Below are positions 1 to 8,218 of a stretch of 49,622 nucleotides of DNA, piece by piece (position 1 is the first letter of the stretch; each line of letters opens with the position of its first letter). This DNA comes from Bacteroides pyogenes (GTDB lineage Bacteria > Bacteroidota > Bacteroidia > Bacteroidales > Bacteroidaceae). The notes under the pieces are model-generated. The model was not told the origin of the DNA, did no database searches, and worked only from the letters and a program-made list of their open reading frames with translations. The stretch spans positions 1 to 49,622 of the forward strand of contig NZ_JACIDI010000007.1 of the NCBI RefSeq assembly GCF_014196225.1. Reading direction: 5' to 3'. The translations under genes and the position numbers were made by a program.

Positions 1-478
1 TACAATCATCTATGGCCGTGAACTGGTATGCTCCGTTTCGTACTTTCATTACATCCAGCTGAACCCTTTCCCCGGGAATTTCTTTACTATATCGGATATA
101 GTCTGACTTTTTACGCCGTTTCACAACAGCTTTGACCTGATGCTTTTTCAGCACACGCCACACCGTCATAGCTGAGAGTTTTATTCTCTTCCTAAGCAGA
201 TAGTTGGCAATCCGTTGCGCTCCCTATCTTCTCGTCTCACGCAGATTAAGGATAATGGTTTCAATTTCAGGTGTTATCTTCATGTTGGCAAGTCTTGATG
301 GACGTTTAGACTTATCGGACAATTCCGACTTGCCTTGTTCTTTCTCGCGATTTATCCAACGGTATAACGTGGAACGGGCAATCCCGCACCGAAGGGCAGT
401 TTTTGTCACAGAACCCGTTTCGGCGTATAGCTCAAGCCATTTTTGGCGCATCCGTATTTTCCGTATATCTTCTTTCAT
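1..478 (-). pseudogene. IS481-type transposase, broken by an in-frame TAG, cut by window edge
   Basis: The first 84 codons (478 down to 227) encode an N-terminal helix-turn-helix of the IS481/IS3 type (TALRCGIARSTLYRWINREK), followed by the linker ending LRETRR. A TAG stop follows at 226–224. Reading on in the same frame gives GAQRIANYLLRKRIKLSAMT and then the start of an rve-type core (residues such as GERVQLDVMKV), which reaches base 1. One frame across the stop indicates a single nonsense change in an otherwise continuous transposase, probably from a Leu or Lys codon, because the family usually reads R-[LK]-GA-R-I here. The catalytic core is largely outside the window. An imperfect palindrome at about 520–546 could be the terminal inverted repeat. 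Recoding of TAG is unlikely because other genes here use TAG as a normal stop. Confidence 0.75.
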
Positions 479-601
479 GCAACGAAGATACGGATTAAGA
501 TTTGCCTACGAAAAGAAAAAGTGTAGCGTATCTATTGATACTTTACAAAATAATGTCATCAATATTATTACATTGTTTTATGTCTTCTGCATATGGCATA
601 A

Positions 602-1666
602 TTATCTTCCTGTTATTGTTTCTGCAAATTTATTCTCCAGGTGTTGCTTCCAATTTTGCAATGCCAATTGTTTGGTGGTGTTAGCATAACAGTATTCGCA
701 AAGATGTGGACAGGTGTTGTACTCACCAATGTCCTTAGAGGCCATGCACTCACAGAATTGCCGCTGGCCTTGGTCTTTCTTGTGCTTACTGATGAAGTAA
801 TGGTTATGAGGCAGGAGTATTGCTCCTTTGGGCAATTGGGGGTCGCCAAACAGCGTTGGTGCAGGAACTTTCTCTATCTTTACTTTCATGAAGTCCATCA
901 GTTCCTCGTCGTCCCAAGCCAAACGAGTGATGAGGTCTCCATCTATGCAGCGATTATGCTGAATGCCATATTTTGAGATGTCTATTTTTTCACCACAAGT
1001 CGCGAGTTGGAAGTTCCAGCCACGCTCACGATTCATAATAGACAGTTTGTCGGCAAACTCTTCCATTTGCTCTGTATCCCACTCATGGTATGATATGCCA
1101 CTGACTTCAAGATTATGTTTTACCTTCCTATACATGGCAATGTCAGCATAGCTGAATACCAACTTCTCTGTGTAATCTTTCAGTTGGTCACCAATATTCT
1201 GAACTTTCCAAAGCAAATCATCCACAGATATGTCATCTGTCAGCATCATGGGGTCAAACCGCCAGATAACAGCACCCTTGCCAAGTTGTTCAACAAGCAA
1301 CTTGAATGTTTCTATGCGTTTAACAAGAGAAGGCACTTTTTCTAACTTCTCCTGTTCATAGTCATTCAGGGTATATTGAACATAGCATTTAATGCTACGC
1401 TCTTTAAGAATATGCAAATATGGCAACAATGGTCGTGGATTCTTTGACCAAAACACAATGAAGCGAGTTTTCTCATATGAAACATACGACTTTACGCCAT
1501 TGAACGGATTCGTCCATGCGGAATACCCCTTCTGTAAACGATGGAATAACCAATCAGCATAGAATGCCGGAATGTCGGTACTCCTACTTGCAGAAACGAT
1601 GAGGGGAGCCTGTGCTTTCACAGGCAACCCATCAACGATGATGTCTGTATGTTGCCAGGTTGCCAT
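602..1666 (-). CDS. DUF1848 family protein, putative Fe-S/radical-SAM-like enzyme
   Basis: This 354-aa protein matches the DUF1848 pattern throughout. It has an N-terminal SASRSTDIPAFYADW-type motif, then NPFN and FWSKNPRP, a central VIWRFDPM motif, and a C-terminal cysteine cluster (CxC, then CPHLCEYCYAN at about residues 317–327). The C-terminal CxxxCxxC is the arrangement that holds a [4Fe-4S] cluster in radical-SAM and spore-photoproduct-lyase-like proteins, so an iron-sulfur enzyme is a fair inference. The substrate is unknown for the family. It is the last gene of a minus-strand run (XRE, AlbA_2, GIY-YIG, DUF1848) with gaps of about 115 bp, next to an IS remnant. Its length is normal for the family and no key motif is missing. 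Confidence 0.85.
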   Translation of the reverse strand: MATWQHTDIIVDGLPVKAQAPLIVSASRSTDIPAFYADWLFHRLQKGYSAWTNPFNGVKSYVSYEKTRFIVFWSKNPRPLLPYLHILKERSIKCYVQYTLNDYEQEKLEKVPSLVKRIETFKLLVEQLGKGAVIWRFDPMMLTDDISVDDLLWKVQNIGDQLKDYTEKLVFSYADIAMYRKVKHNLEVSGISYHEWDTEQMEEFADKLSIMNRERGWNFQLATCGEKIDISKYGIQHNRCIDGDLITRLAWDDEELMDFMKVKIEKVPAPTLFGDPQLPKGAILLPHNHYFISKHKKDQGQRQFCECMASKDIGEYNTCPHLCEYCYANTTKQLALQNWKQHLENKFAETITGR

Positions 1667-1782
1667 AATACATTAGAATCTTTTGAATGTTTCGTTTATC
1701 TTTTTTTGTTTTGCTTTTCTCCTGCTCTTGGCATATCCTTGCCACACTCATGAGCAAGCTTAGAGGCAGCCTATATATGTCT

Positions 1783-2412
1783 TCACTCTTCAAATGGATA
1801 CGTTTCGTCATAGATTTCACTTAGAGGACGGTCGTTGAAAAACCAGTGCGGTGTGGGCTGTATATGCTTGACCTTATAGCCTTTTAGCTTAGCAGAAAGC
1901 GCACTAATAGAAGTTTCTTCTCCTTCATAACACACTTTACGCTCTGAAAGAATGGTAACAGAAATTGATGGGGCATCTTTCCATATGAGAATATCGCCTT
2001 TCTGCAACCCCATCTCATAGAAGTTGAGTGGTGGACGTTTGGCTTGTGCTTTTGTGCTGGCAGCTTTGTCCTCATCAGTGAGGTCATTTTGTATCTCATC
2101 CGTCACTTCTTCCGTCACATCTTCATGATGGAAAAGTTCGAGGATGGCTTGTGCCTGCTCCACGTTGATACGGAAGAACTCACGGTTCTGGTTGATGCGC
2201 TGAGGATCAAAAGCTTTATGAAGGGCTTTCTCAATTTTGAGACAATCACTTTTCTTGACCTTGCACGCAAACTTACACTCAAACGGAACAGGAACTCCTG
2301 TGGTATAAAGTTCCTTCATCCGTTTATCAATGTCTTCCTGTGTGGTCATGCCTATTTTTACAAGTCCTGGCATCACAGGGTTTGTCAGAAGATAAACTAT
2401 TCCGTATTCCAT
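1783..2412 (-). CDS. GIY-YIG (T5orf172/MUG113) protein with RAMA-like C-terminus
   Basis: The 209-aa product begins with YGIVYLLTNPVMPGLVKIGM, the GIY-YIG superfamily signature in its T5orf172/MUG113 form, which covers about residues 1–95. After a charged, low-complexity linker (about 97–122), residues 125–205 (GLQKGDILIW, then ISALSAKLKGY, HWFFNDRPLSEIYDETYP) resemble the RAMA domain that is often fused to restriction or modification proteins. By family knowledge the N-terminus is a DNA endonuclease fold and the C-terminus may sense DNA or modified bases. It sits 115 bp downstream of the AlbA_2 gene and 116 bp upstream of the DUF1848 gene. A DNA-defence or mobile-element function is plausible but not shown. 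The RAMA assignment is by eye and less sure than the GIY-YIG one. Confidence 0.8.
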   Translation of the reverse strand: MEYGIVYLLTNPVMPGLVKIGMTTQEDIDKRMKELYTTGVPVPFECKFACKVKKSDCLKIEKALHKAFDPQRINQNREFFRINVEQAQAILELFHHEDVTEEVTDEIQNDLTDEDKAASTKAQAKRPPLNFYEMGLQKGDILIWKDAPSISVTILSERKVCYEGEETSISALSAKLKGYKVKHIQPTPHWFFNDRPLSEIYDETYPFEE

Positions 2413-2527
2413 ATCGTTGTGTTTTTAGAGATATTGTACAGTTTGTCTTTGTTTGTAATGAAATCAAGAACTCTTTCAAATTCGCGCATCAGTGTGTTGC
2501 CGTTCTTGTTGGTGAATATATGTGAGT

Positions 2528-4099
2528 TCATTTTTTACTTCGCCTATATTTTTGATTGCTTGCATTGGGATGCTCAGGATTGGTCATCTCAAGATAACCA
2601 GCCTCAACAAGAGCCATGATGTATGTCTGAATATTCTTGCTATGATATGTCACACCTGCCCTTTTAAGAATTTCTTTGCTGCTACGTGGCACACTGCAGA
2701 AGTTTACTATATCCCTCTGCTTGTTCGTTATTTTAGGACGTCTAGTGTCAGAGTTGGTATCTAAGCCAGTGTTAGAGTACCTAAGTTTGGTGTCAGAGTT
2801 GGCGTTAGAAGTGTCAGAGTCAGTGTCAGAGTATCTAAGTTTGGTGTCAGAGTCAGCATTGAATTGATTACTTTCCGGCCTATTTATAGTGATCACGAAC
2901 TCATTAGTCCTGTCGTTGTTAGTGAACGAGACTTTCACGTCCTCCGACAATGCACGAAGCATACCACTACCTGCTCCTGTGTAGGGAAGCAAATGAATGG
3001 CATTTGTAAAAAGGAACATATTGCGTGGCATGGAAGTTCCCACAACAATATCATCTACAGTAAGTCCATTAGGGAGAGTTCCAGGGCTGTGTATCTCAAC
3101 CCTGTCGTCAAAGATAAAGATGCGTATAGGAGCTTTCGCATTAAGTGAGCGATGTACCAAAGCATTTACGGTAAATTCAACAAGACTGGTATATGGTATC
3201 TCCAATACTCCCTTCGAGTTAAACTCATCCCCAACCTGTATATGACGCAAGTTTCGGGTGAAGAAATCCATAATAGTCTCAAACTGATGAAGCAGATTGC
3301 CCTCAATGTCGGCATCATTCACTTTATCACGAAACTGTGTACCACCAAGATTGTTACCCACAAAGCAAATACATTTTGCCGTCATTACTGGAAGCCAACG
3401 CTGAGTGTATTTGCCAAACAATAACATGGCAGCCACCGTGATTTTTCCATCGGGACGGATGAAACGTAGGTTACGCAATAGTTTCTCTCCATTGTGCCCA
3501 CTGGCGATAGCGAAACAGACAGTATCTAAAGAGGCTTCGCGGAATGCATCTCCCACCAAGCCTTTTCTTGTTAGTACCTTTTCGAACTTATTGCCTAGGA
3601 AGATTTTGATGGTACTCTCGTCTAAATCTTTGATGGTGGCATCTCTTACTCCTGCTTCATCAGGCGAAAAACTGCCACAGTCAGTCATCATCTCGGCAAG
3701 TTCTGCATTGTCGAACACTTTACGTTTGTCTGCACCGTTCTTCACCCACACAACTCCTCGATTGTCATGGTAGGGCTTATTCAGTCCTTCCTTAATATGA
3801 GCCACAACAAGGCTTCCGCCATCCACAGAAATTGTTTCCACATCAACAAGGATGGCAGGAACAACATTTTCTGATGCGATATTGCCAAGTGTATTAGTGG
3901 TTTCCTGTACTTCCTGATACGATAAAGGATTGACGCTACCAGTTTTGTCCTTCACGCCAACAACCAGTGTACCACCACGTGCATTGCTGAACGCCACCAG
4001 TTCGCAACCAATATCATAGTTATCAAGGATCCGCTCTTTGAACTGCACCTTACTGACCTCACCAAGTTTTATCTGTTGGATAATATCTACTTCCTTCAT
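2528..4099 (-). CDS. AlbA_2/Schlafen-like, RecG-type ATPase regulator with internal repeats
   Basis: This 523-aa protein starts with an AlbA_2 (Schlafen AAA_4) domain at about residues 8–125 (VQFKERI, then ELVAFSNARGGTLVVGVKD). Residues ~300–400 form the HATPase_c_4 module (EFTVNALVHRSLN, then VEIHSPGTLPNGL) of 'RecG-like transcriptional regulators'. The C-terminus (about 455–515) looks like a winged helix (YIMALVEAGYLEMT). Between them lies a Ser/Asp/Thr-rich stretch (about 410–448) built from an imperfect repeat with core NSDTKLRYS. At the DNA level this is a 54-bp repeat around 2755–2870. The gene starts 41 bp inside the upstream XRE gene, so the two are likely translationally coupled and form a regulator pair. 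Such proteins are common on Bacteroidota islands; their ligand is unknown. Confidence 0.85.
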   Translation of the reverse strand: MKEVDIIQQIKLGEVSKVQFKERILDNYDIGCELVAFSNARGGTLVVGVKDKTGSVNPLSYQEVQETTNTLGNIASENVVPAILVDVETISVDGGSLVVAHIKEGLNKPYHDNRGVVWVKNGADKRKVFDNAELAEMMTDCGSFSPDEAGVRDATIKDLDESTIKIFLGNKFEKVLTRKGLVGDAFREASLDTVCFAIASGHNGEKLLRNLRFIRPDGKITVAAMLLFGKYTQRWLPVMTAKCICFVGNNLGGTQFRDKVNDADIEGNLLHQFETIMDFFTRNLRHIQVGDEFNSKGVLEIPYTSLVEFTVNALVHRSLNAKAPIRIFIFDDRVEIHSPGTLPNGLTVDDIVVGTSMPRNMFLFTNAIHLLPYTGAGSGMLRALSEDVKVSFTNNDRTNEFVITINRPESNQFNADSDTKLRYSDTDSDTSNANSDTKLRYSNTGLDTNSDTRRPKITNKQRDIVNFCSVPRSSKEILKRAGVTYHSKNIQTYIMALVEAGYLEMTNPEHPNASNQKYRRSKK

Positions 4100-4310
4100 T
4101 GTTCAAATGTTTTTGGTTAAGCAGTCTGCCTGCATCAATATTCAAAGCCTCTGCTATACGTAGAAGATTTCTTGCGTCTGGCTGCATGGTATTCGTCACC
4201 CATTTGGAAACTGTAGCCCTGTCTTTTCCTAATTGTTCTGCCAGCCATTTACTACTTTTTTGTTCTTCGGCAAGCACAATCTTCAGCCTGTTAATCATTT
4301 CTCTTTCCAT
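4059..4310 (-). CDS. XRE-family helix-turn-helix repressor
   Basis: Starting at the ATG at 4310 (MEREMINRLKIVLAEEQKSS) gives an 83-aa protein. It carries a clear Cro/CI-type HTH: SKWLAEQLGKDRATVSKWVT for the helices, then the Q-x-x-x-R-N-L-L-R-I-A-E-A-L half. I chose this start because AAAAGGAG stands 6 bases upstream; the longer open frame back to 4373 adds a hydrophobic stretch foreign to this family. The 3' end overlaps the start of the AlbA_2 gene by 41 bp, which suggests coupled expression. It probably represses its own operon, as is usual for XRE regulators at the edge of mobile islands. Confidence 0.85.
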   Translation of the reverse strand: MEREMINRLKIVLAEEQKSSKWLAEQLGKDRATVSKWVTNTMQPDARNLLRIAEALNIDAGRLLNQKHLNNEGSRYYPTDKTW

Positions 4311-4654
4311 AAAAGACTCCTTTTCGATGTAAAAGTACAAATAAACCATGAGAATCACGAAGAAATACGCCAAAAAAGAGCATCTTTTTACAAATAATTG
4401 GCAATAACATCAATCACATTTCTTGTTTATAGCAGAATATGTGAAAAGGATGGGATTCTATATCTCCCATTCAAATGAGGCAATAACAATATCTACTTCC
4501 CTTCATTCCTTCTCTCAATTCTGCGTAAACAATGCGTAAACAAACGATTTCAGTTAGGGGTATTTAGTGAGTTTCATAGAGATAGCAAATTTTGCAACTA
4601 CTTGATATACAATCAAAATTAATAAAATGAACTGTCACAGACTATCATTTTATC

Positions 4655-4698
4655 GTTCTCATAATCTGGAGGCCGACGTTTCAAGTCCGGGCTGACCT
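4655..4698 (+). other. Possible tRNA 3'-end remnant (attachment-site-like)
   Basis: The stretch resembles the 3' half of a tRNA gene: an anticodon-loop-like CTCATAA, TCTGGAGG as 3' anticodon stem and variable loop, a T-loop-like TTCAAGT, and an acceptor-like CTGACCT. It is followed 13 bp later by a strong terminator, as after a tRNA gene. No 5' half is present. The T-stem does not pair well (only about two of five pairs), so it is a decayed remnant or a chance likeness. If real, it is the att scar of the island to its left. Confidence 0.35.
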
Positions 4699-4710
4699 AC
4701 GCTGAAAGTT

Positions 4711-4743
4711 AAGCACTTACAAATCTTTTGCAGGTGCTTTTTT
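4711..4743 (+). terminator. Rho-independent terminator
   Basis: AAGCACTTACAAA pairs with TTTTGCAGGTGCTT (about 12 pairs including one G·T, one mismatch) and is followed by a run of T. It lies just downstream of the tRNA-like remnant and upstream of the DUF4377 lipoprotein gene. Confidence 0.75.
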
Positions 4744-4811
4744 CGTTAAATACGAAAAATTTTGTAGCTTTACACAGTATATTGTTAGTACTTAATTAAA
4801 AGCAATCCGTT

Positions 4812-5462
4812 ATGGTTACTAAGATTAAAACAGCATTGCTGGCATTGCTTTCAAGCAGTTTCGTGTTAGTCGGTTGTTTAAGTGATGAAGGTATCGCTGA
4901 CAAGGTAGATGAAGTTAGAGCTGAGGTTTCAGCAATGACTGCTGTGACCCGTGCCTTGTTTACTGCATATCCCATTGAGGGCATGTTGGTAAAATACAAT
5001 GGCAGTAGCGACTATGATTACCTCAATTTCGGAGGAATTGAAAATTTCAAGTACGAACGTGGAAATGAATACCGGCTCCGACTTGCAAGAACTACGTTAG
5101 CAAACCCGCCTGCAGATGCAAGTATTTACAAATATAAACTTATCGAGGTCCTGTCTAAACAGAAAAAGGGAAACCGAAAAACCATCCGTCTGCTTATTTC
5201 TTCAGAAACCGGAGAGTACAAAGGGGGAGAGTTGACTCAGGATATGCCGGCTCCGGGAATGAAAATTAAAGAAGATACAGACGAAGAATGGAGTGTTGTG
5301 CCCTTTAATAAAATTGACGGGTTCGAGTATGTGAAAGGTTATAATTATGAGTTATCCGTAGAAAAGATTAGTTTAGCACCTGCCCCTAACGGGAAGCCTC
5401 AATGGCAAACCACGCAATATGTATTATTGAATGTCATCTCAAAAATTAATGCTGTCCGGTAA
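4812..5462 (+). CDS. DUF4377 lipoprotein with two domain copies
   Basis: The 216-aa product has a lipoprotein signal peptide ending in LVGC, so Cys22 is the likely lipidated residue. It contains two similar modules. Copy one (about 58–130) carries GIENFKYERGNEYRLRL, NPPADAS and YKYKLIEVLSKQ. Copy two (about 155–216) carries KIDGFEYVKGYNYELSVEK and QYVLLNVISK. These are hallmarks of DUF4377, found in secreted or outer-membrane lipoproteins of Bacteroidota and related to heat-shock/META-like folds. The function is unknown. The gene stands alone, just right of the island boundary, with an AT-rich upstream region holding TAGCTTTA, close to the -7 consensus. Confidence 0.8.
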   Translation: MVTKIKTALLALLSSSFVLVGCLSDEGIADKVDEVRAEVSAMTAVTRALFTAYPIEGMLVKYNGSSDYDYLNFGGIENFKYERGNEYRLRLARTTLANPPADASIYKYKLIEVLSKQKKGNRKTIRLLISSETGEYKGGELTQDMPAPGMKIKEDTDEEWSVVPFNKIDGFEYVKGYNYELSVEKISLAPAPNGKPQWQTTQYVLLNVISKINAVR

Positions 5463-5515
5463 AACTTTCCTTTACGCTGCTATAACTATGGGTAAAGGTA
5501 GCTATTTTACCGGAT
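5454..5515. repeat. 10-bp inverted repeat at lipoprotein gene end
   Basis: TCCGGTAAAA, overlapping the stop codon, is repeated inverted as TTTTACCGGA about 40 bases later. It could act as a loose transcript-end structure. There is no clear T-run, so a terminator is not claimed. Confidence 0.4.
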
Positions 5516-5588
5516 AGCAATAATAACAATTCCGACAGCAAGTGTCAGAAGACACAAATTTATGGATGATGCCTTTTAACTGAAGCAA

Positions 5589-6155
5589 TCACAGCTCCTT
5601 CAGGTAATCATTCACCTCGTCTATATCGAAGTTGGTGGGGTCCCAGTTCTCGCCCTCTTCCAGCCCGAGCCATTCCCGGTAACTTTCAACTTGTTCGCCC
5701 GACGATTCACGGAAAATCGCTTTCATGTTTTCGTATCCGTACACGCCTCCACAGTCTTCCGGCGGACAGGCGCCTTTCCCTGAAAGGCAAACGGCTTTCT
5801 TCTGCTTATCTTCGGAAACAACCTCCAATGTGATTTCATGCACCCAGTCGTCGCCGAAGTCGTAGACATACAGCAGTTTGCGAAGGTTGTCCGAAAAGAT
5901 GTCGGACAGCTTTACTTTAGAGGCATCCTGAGGCTCGTTGAAGAAGTCGAAGCCTTCTTCTTCGGGCATGGATATGCAAAGACGATGACCGTATTCTTTA
6001 TCCACAAAATGGAACAGATGATAGTCTTCCCAGCCGAAAGCCGCTTGTATGACCTCATGAAACTTCAGGAAAGTGAAGTTTCCCGGAACGGCAACTTTTC
6101 TCTATACGGGAGGTTTGGTTATGCCTTTGATCTGAATTTTAAACTGATATATCAT
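5589..6155 (-). pseudogene. pRiA4b ORF-3-like protein, broken by amber codon
   Basis: The downstream 138 codons encode the conserved body of the plasmid pRiA4b ORF-3 family (KLLYVYDFGDDWVHEITLE and ACPPEDCGGVYGYENM). Reading upstream in the same frame restores the expected N-terminus, MIYQFKIQIKGITKPPV, then a TAG at 6104–6102, then RKVAVPGNFTFLKFHEVIQ. The family normally has PPVWR here, so a TGG Trp codon most likely became TAG. The natural start is ATG at 6155. An internal start at 6005 could make a shortened protein lacking the first strand. The family occurs on plasmids and transposons and has no proven biochemical role. Downstream lies the DUF4377 gene, convergent. Confidence 0.8.
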
Positions 6156-6293
6156 GGCATCGTATTTTGTCCCGCAATATACTGTTTTTCTGAAAGAACT
6201 GTGCAATTTCTCTCCTTTTTTTTAACCGTGAGACCATTGCAATTTTCTGTAAAGAAGCTCAAGGCTGATGGTTTTCTCTGCTGTAGTTCACGA

Positions 6294-6720
6294 TTTAAAC
6301 AGATGTACGGTTGCATTACTCCCTCTACAAAGCCAAGTTTTCGAGATATCTTGGTAGACAGGGTGTGGGCTTCCGGCGCTTACTCCCTGTGCAAAGTCAA
6401 GTTTTCGAGACTTCCCGCCGTTGTTTAAAACAGATGTACGGTTACATTACTCCAAGAGCCTAAGGCGAACGCAGGTTTCAAGGACTTCAGTTTAAACAGA
6501 TATACGGTTATTACGCTACTCCCTCTTGTGACTTCTCCTTCTCCCAATCCATCGTTAAAGAGATGTACTGTTATATTACTCCTACCTGCGCCGCGTTTAA
6601 ACTGCCGGGGTATCGCTATCCAGTACGGATATGGAGTTTATAGCTCCTACTTGCCTCGCATTTAAACTGCAGGCCGTTACGACTCATGCTTTGGGCAGAT
6701 GTACGGTTACCTCCGCTTTT
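6294..6720. repeat. Degenerate 64–66 bp-periodic repeat array
   Basis: A core related to TTTAAACAGATGTACGGTTA and its follow-on ATTACTCC recurs with AGATG/AGATA at 6301, 6432, 6498, 6561 and 6697. The steps are 131 (2×65.5), 66, 63 and 136 bases. The first double step contains a second repeat pair (CAAAG-CAAGTTTTCGAGA) spaced 64 bases, and the last contains a 38-base repeat (6579 and 6644) spaced 65 bases. Segments between cores are unrelated. No open frame of note is conserved, so I call it non-coding. Confidence 0.8.
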
Positions 6721-6778
6721 CCGCTAAATATCCTGCCATGCACCCCTGCGCTGCTATCCATGATATATTTTCACCGCG

Positions 6779-7066
6779 AGAACCATATATACACGCAGTC
6801 GTAGTCATATATACACACCATGGTAGCCATATATACACACCATGGTAACCATATATACACACCACGGTATCCATATATACACACTACGGTAGCCATATAT
6901 ACACACCACGGTAGCCATATATGCACACCACGGTAATCATATATACACACCACGGTAACCATATATACACACCACGGTAATCATATATACACACCACGGT
7001 AGCCATATATGCCTACCGCGGCGGATATATATACCCACCGCAGCGGCAAAGCATACCCGCCGGAGA
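6779..7066. repeat. 22-bp tandem repeat array, family A, about 13 units
   Basis: Units of exactly 22 bp begin GTAGCC or GTAACC and continue ATATATACACACCACG. Successive GTA positions are 6801, 6823, 6845, 6867, 6889, 6911, 6933, 6955, 6977 and 6999, then two or three decayed copies up to the 3' end of dprA. The same family occurs at 19166–19390 and 35859–35962. Because 22 is not a multiple of three, the open frames across it are repeat artefacts. Confidence 0.95.
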
Positions 7067-7099
7067 AGCATACGGCGCAGCTTTTCTATGAGATAATAG

Positions 7100-8218
7100 T
7101 TATAGCAGTTGGTACATTCCTCCGGCCAATACACGGATAATTCCCTTCATCTCCAGCTCGAACAGCAAAGCGCTCATTTTGTGTACGGGGATATCGGCTT
7201 CCACCACCAACGTGTTGATTTGAAGCGCTCCTTGCCTTTGCAGGATACGGACAACCGCCTGCTCTTCTTCGGTGAGTTCGGGGAACAAGGCACGCTGAAC
7301 ATTCTCCGCTTTATCTTGACGGACGGGCACGCCCCACCCCATCGCCGACACGAAGTCTTCTGCCGAAAGCAGCAGCGAGGCCTTGTTATCGCGAATCAGC
7401 CGGTTGCATCCCTTGGAGTACTCATCGCCTACCCGGCCGGGGAAAGCAAAGCAATCGCGGTGGTAGCTTTCGGCAAGCTCGGCAGTTATAAGTGAACCGC
7501 CTTTCTCTGCCGACTCTACTACGATGGTGGCATCGCACATGCCGGCAACGATGCGGTTGCGGCTGACGAAGTTGTGGCGGTCGGGGTTCGTGCCGGAAAG
7601 GAACTCCGTCAGCAAGCCGCCATGTTGCAGCATGTCGACGGCGGTTTTACGGTGCACATGCGGATAGATGCGGTCTAACCCGTGAGCGAGGACGCCCACC
7701 GTAGGCAGTTCATTCGCCAATGCGGCACGATGGGCATGGATGTCGATTCCGTAGGCCAGTCCGCTGACGACCAGCACATCGGGACACAAGGCTTTCAGGT
7801 CGCCCAGAAAAGCATCGCAAAGCCCCTTCCCGTAATCTCCGGCATGCCGTGTTCCCACGAGATTGATGACGCGGAGGGCGTTCAAATCGGCTTCTCCTTT
7901 ATAAAAAAGAACGACCGGGGCATCCTCGCACTCGCGCAAACGCGAAGGATAGTCTTCGTCGTTCAGCGTCAGACAGCGAATCCGGTTCCGGACGATGAAC
8001 TCCATCTCGCGCTCGGCACGGGCAATCGCTTCGGGACAGTCCAGCGCTTGCACGATCCTCTCGCTGACCTCCGGCATACGCCCGGGTATCTCCTTACGAA
8101 GACGGAACACATCAGCGGCGCTGTGCATTCCGTCCATCAATCTTTTCGCTCCGATATGCCCCACTCCGGGAATCATTGTCAGAGCAATGCCATAGAGTTG
8201 TTCTTCTTCCGGGTTCAT
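7100..8218 (-). CDS. dprA: DNA-processing protein DprA (Smf)
   Basis: The 372-aa protein has the three-part DprA layout: an N-terminal SAM/HhH-like part (about 1–70, with MIPGVGHIGAKRLM), a Rossmann-like core (about 105–290) and a C-terminal winged helix (about 310–372). The core shows the DprA signatures VGTRHAGDYG, VVSGLAYGIDIHAH, and later SRNRIVAGM and AEKGGSLITAELA. DprA loads RecA on incoming single-stranded DNA during natural transformation. In non-competent Bacteroidota it is conserved and may act in DNA uptake or repair. The start codon overlaps the stop of the thioesterase gene by 4 bp (ATGA), so they form an operon with the U32 peptidase gene. The 22-bp array lies immediately downstream. 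Confidence 0.95.
   Translation of the reverse strand: MNPEEEQLYGIALTMIPGVGHIGAKRLMDGMHSAADVFRLRKEIPGRMPEVSERIVQALDCPEAIARAEREMEFIVRNRIRCLTLNDEDYPSRLRECEDAPVVLFYKGEADLNALRVINLVGTRHAGDYGKGLCDAFLGDLKALCPDVLVVSGLAYGIDIHAHRAALANELPTVGVLAHGLDRIYPHVHRKTAVDMLQHGGLLTEFLSGTNPDRHNFVSRNRIVAGMCDATIVVESAEKGGSLITAELAESYHRDCFAFPGRVGDEYSKGCNRLIRDNKASLLLSAEDFVSAMGWGVPVRQDKAENVQRALFPELTEEEQAVVRILQRQGALQINTLVVEADIPVHKMSALLFELEMKGIIRVLAGGMYQLL

Larger units (their letters stand above)
4311..4811. other. Intergenic boundary of accessory island
   Basis: This 500-bp stretch holds no convincing gene. It contains the XRE ribosome binding site at its left edge, an AT-rich part with two adjacent copies of TGCGTAAACAA (about 4522–4545), the possible tRNA 3' remnant and the terminator listed separately. 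Base composition changes from the AT-rich island to the left, so it reads as an integration boundary. No integrase gene is present in the window. Confidence 0.4.

Noticed and set aside
1632..1820. 62-codon minus-strand frame between the DUF1848 and GIY-YIG genes
   Set aside because: It overlaps both neighbours, is Lys-rich without a domain, and has no ribosome site.
6771..7134. Minus-strand open frames of 63 and 65 codons with a repeated V-C-I-Y-G-Y-R-G pattern
   Set aside because: They lie in the 22-bp repeat array. The repeat is open in several frames, which explains the pattern; there is no ribosome site or family match.
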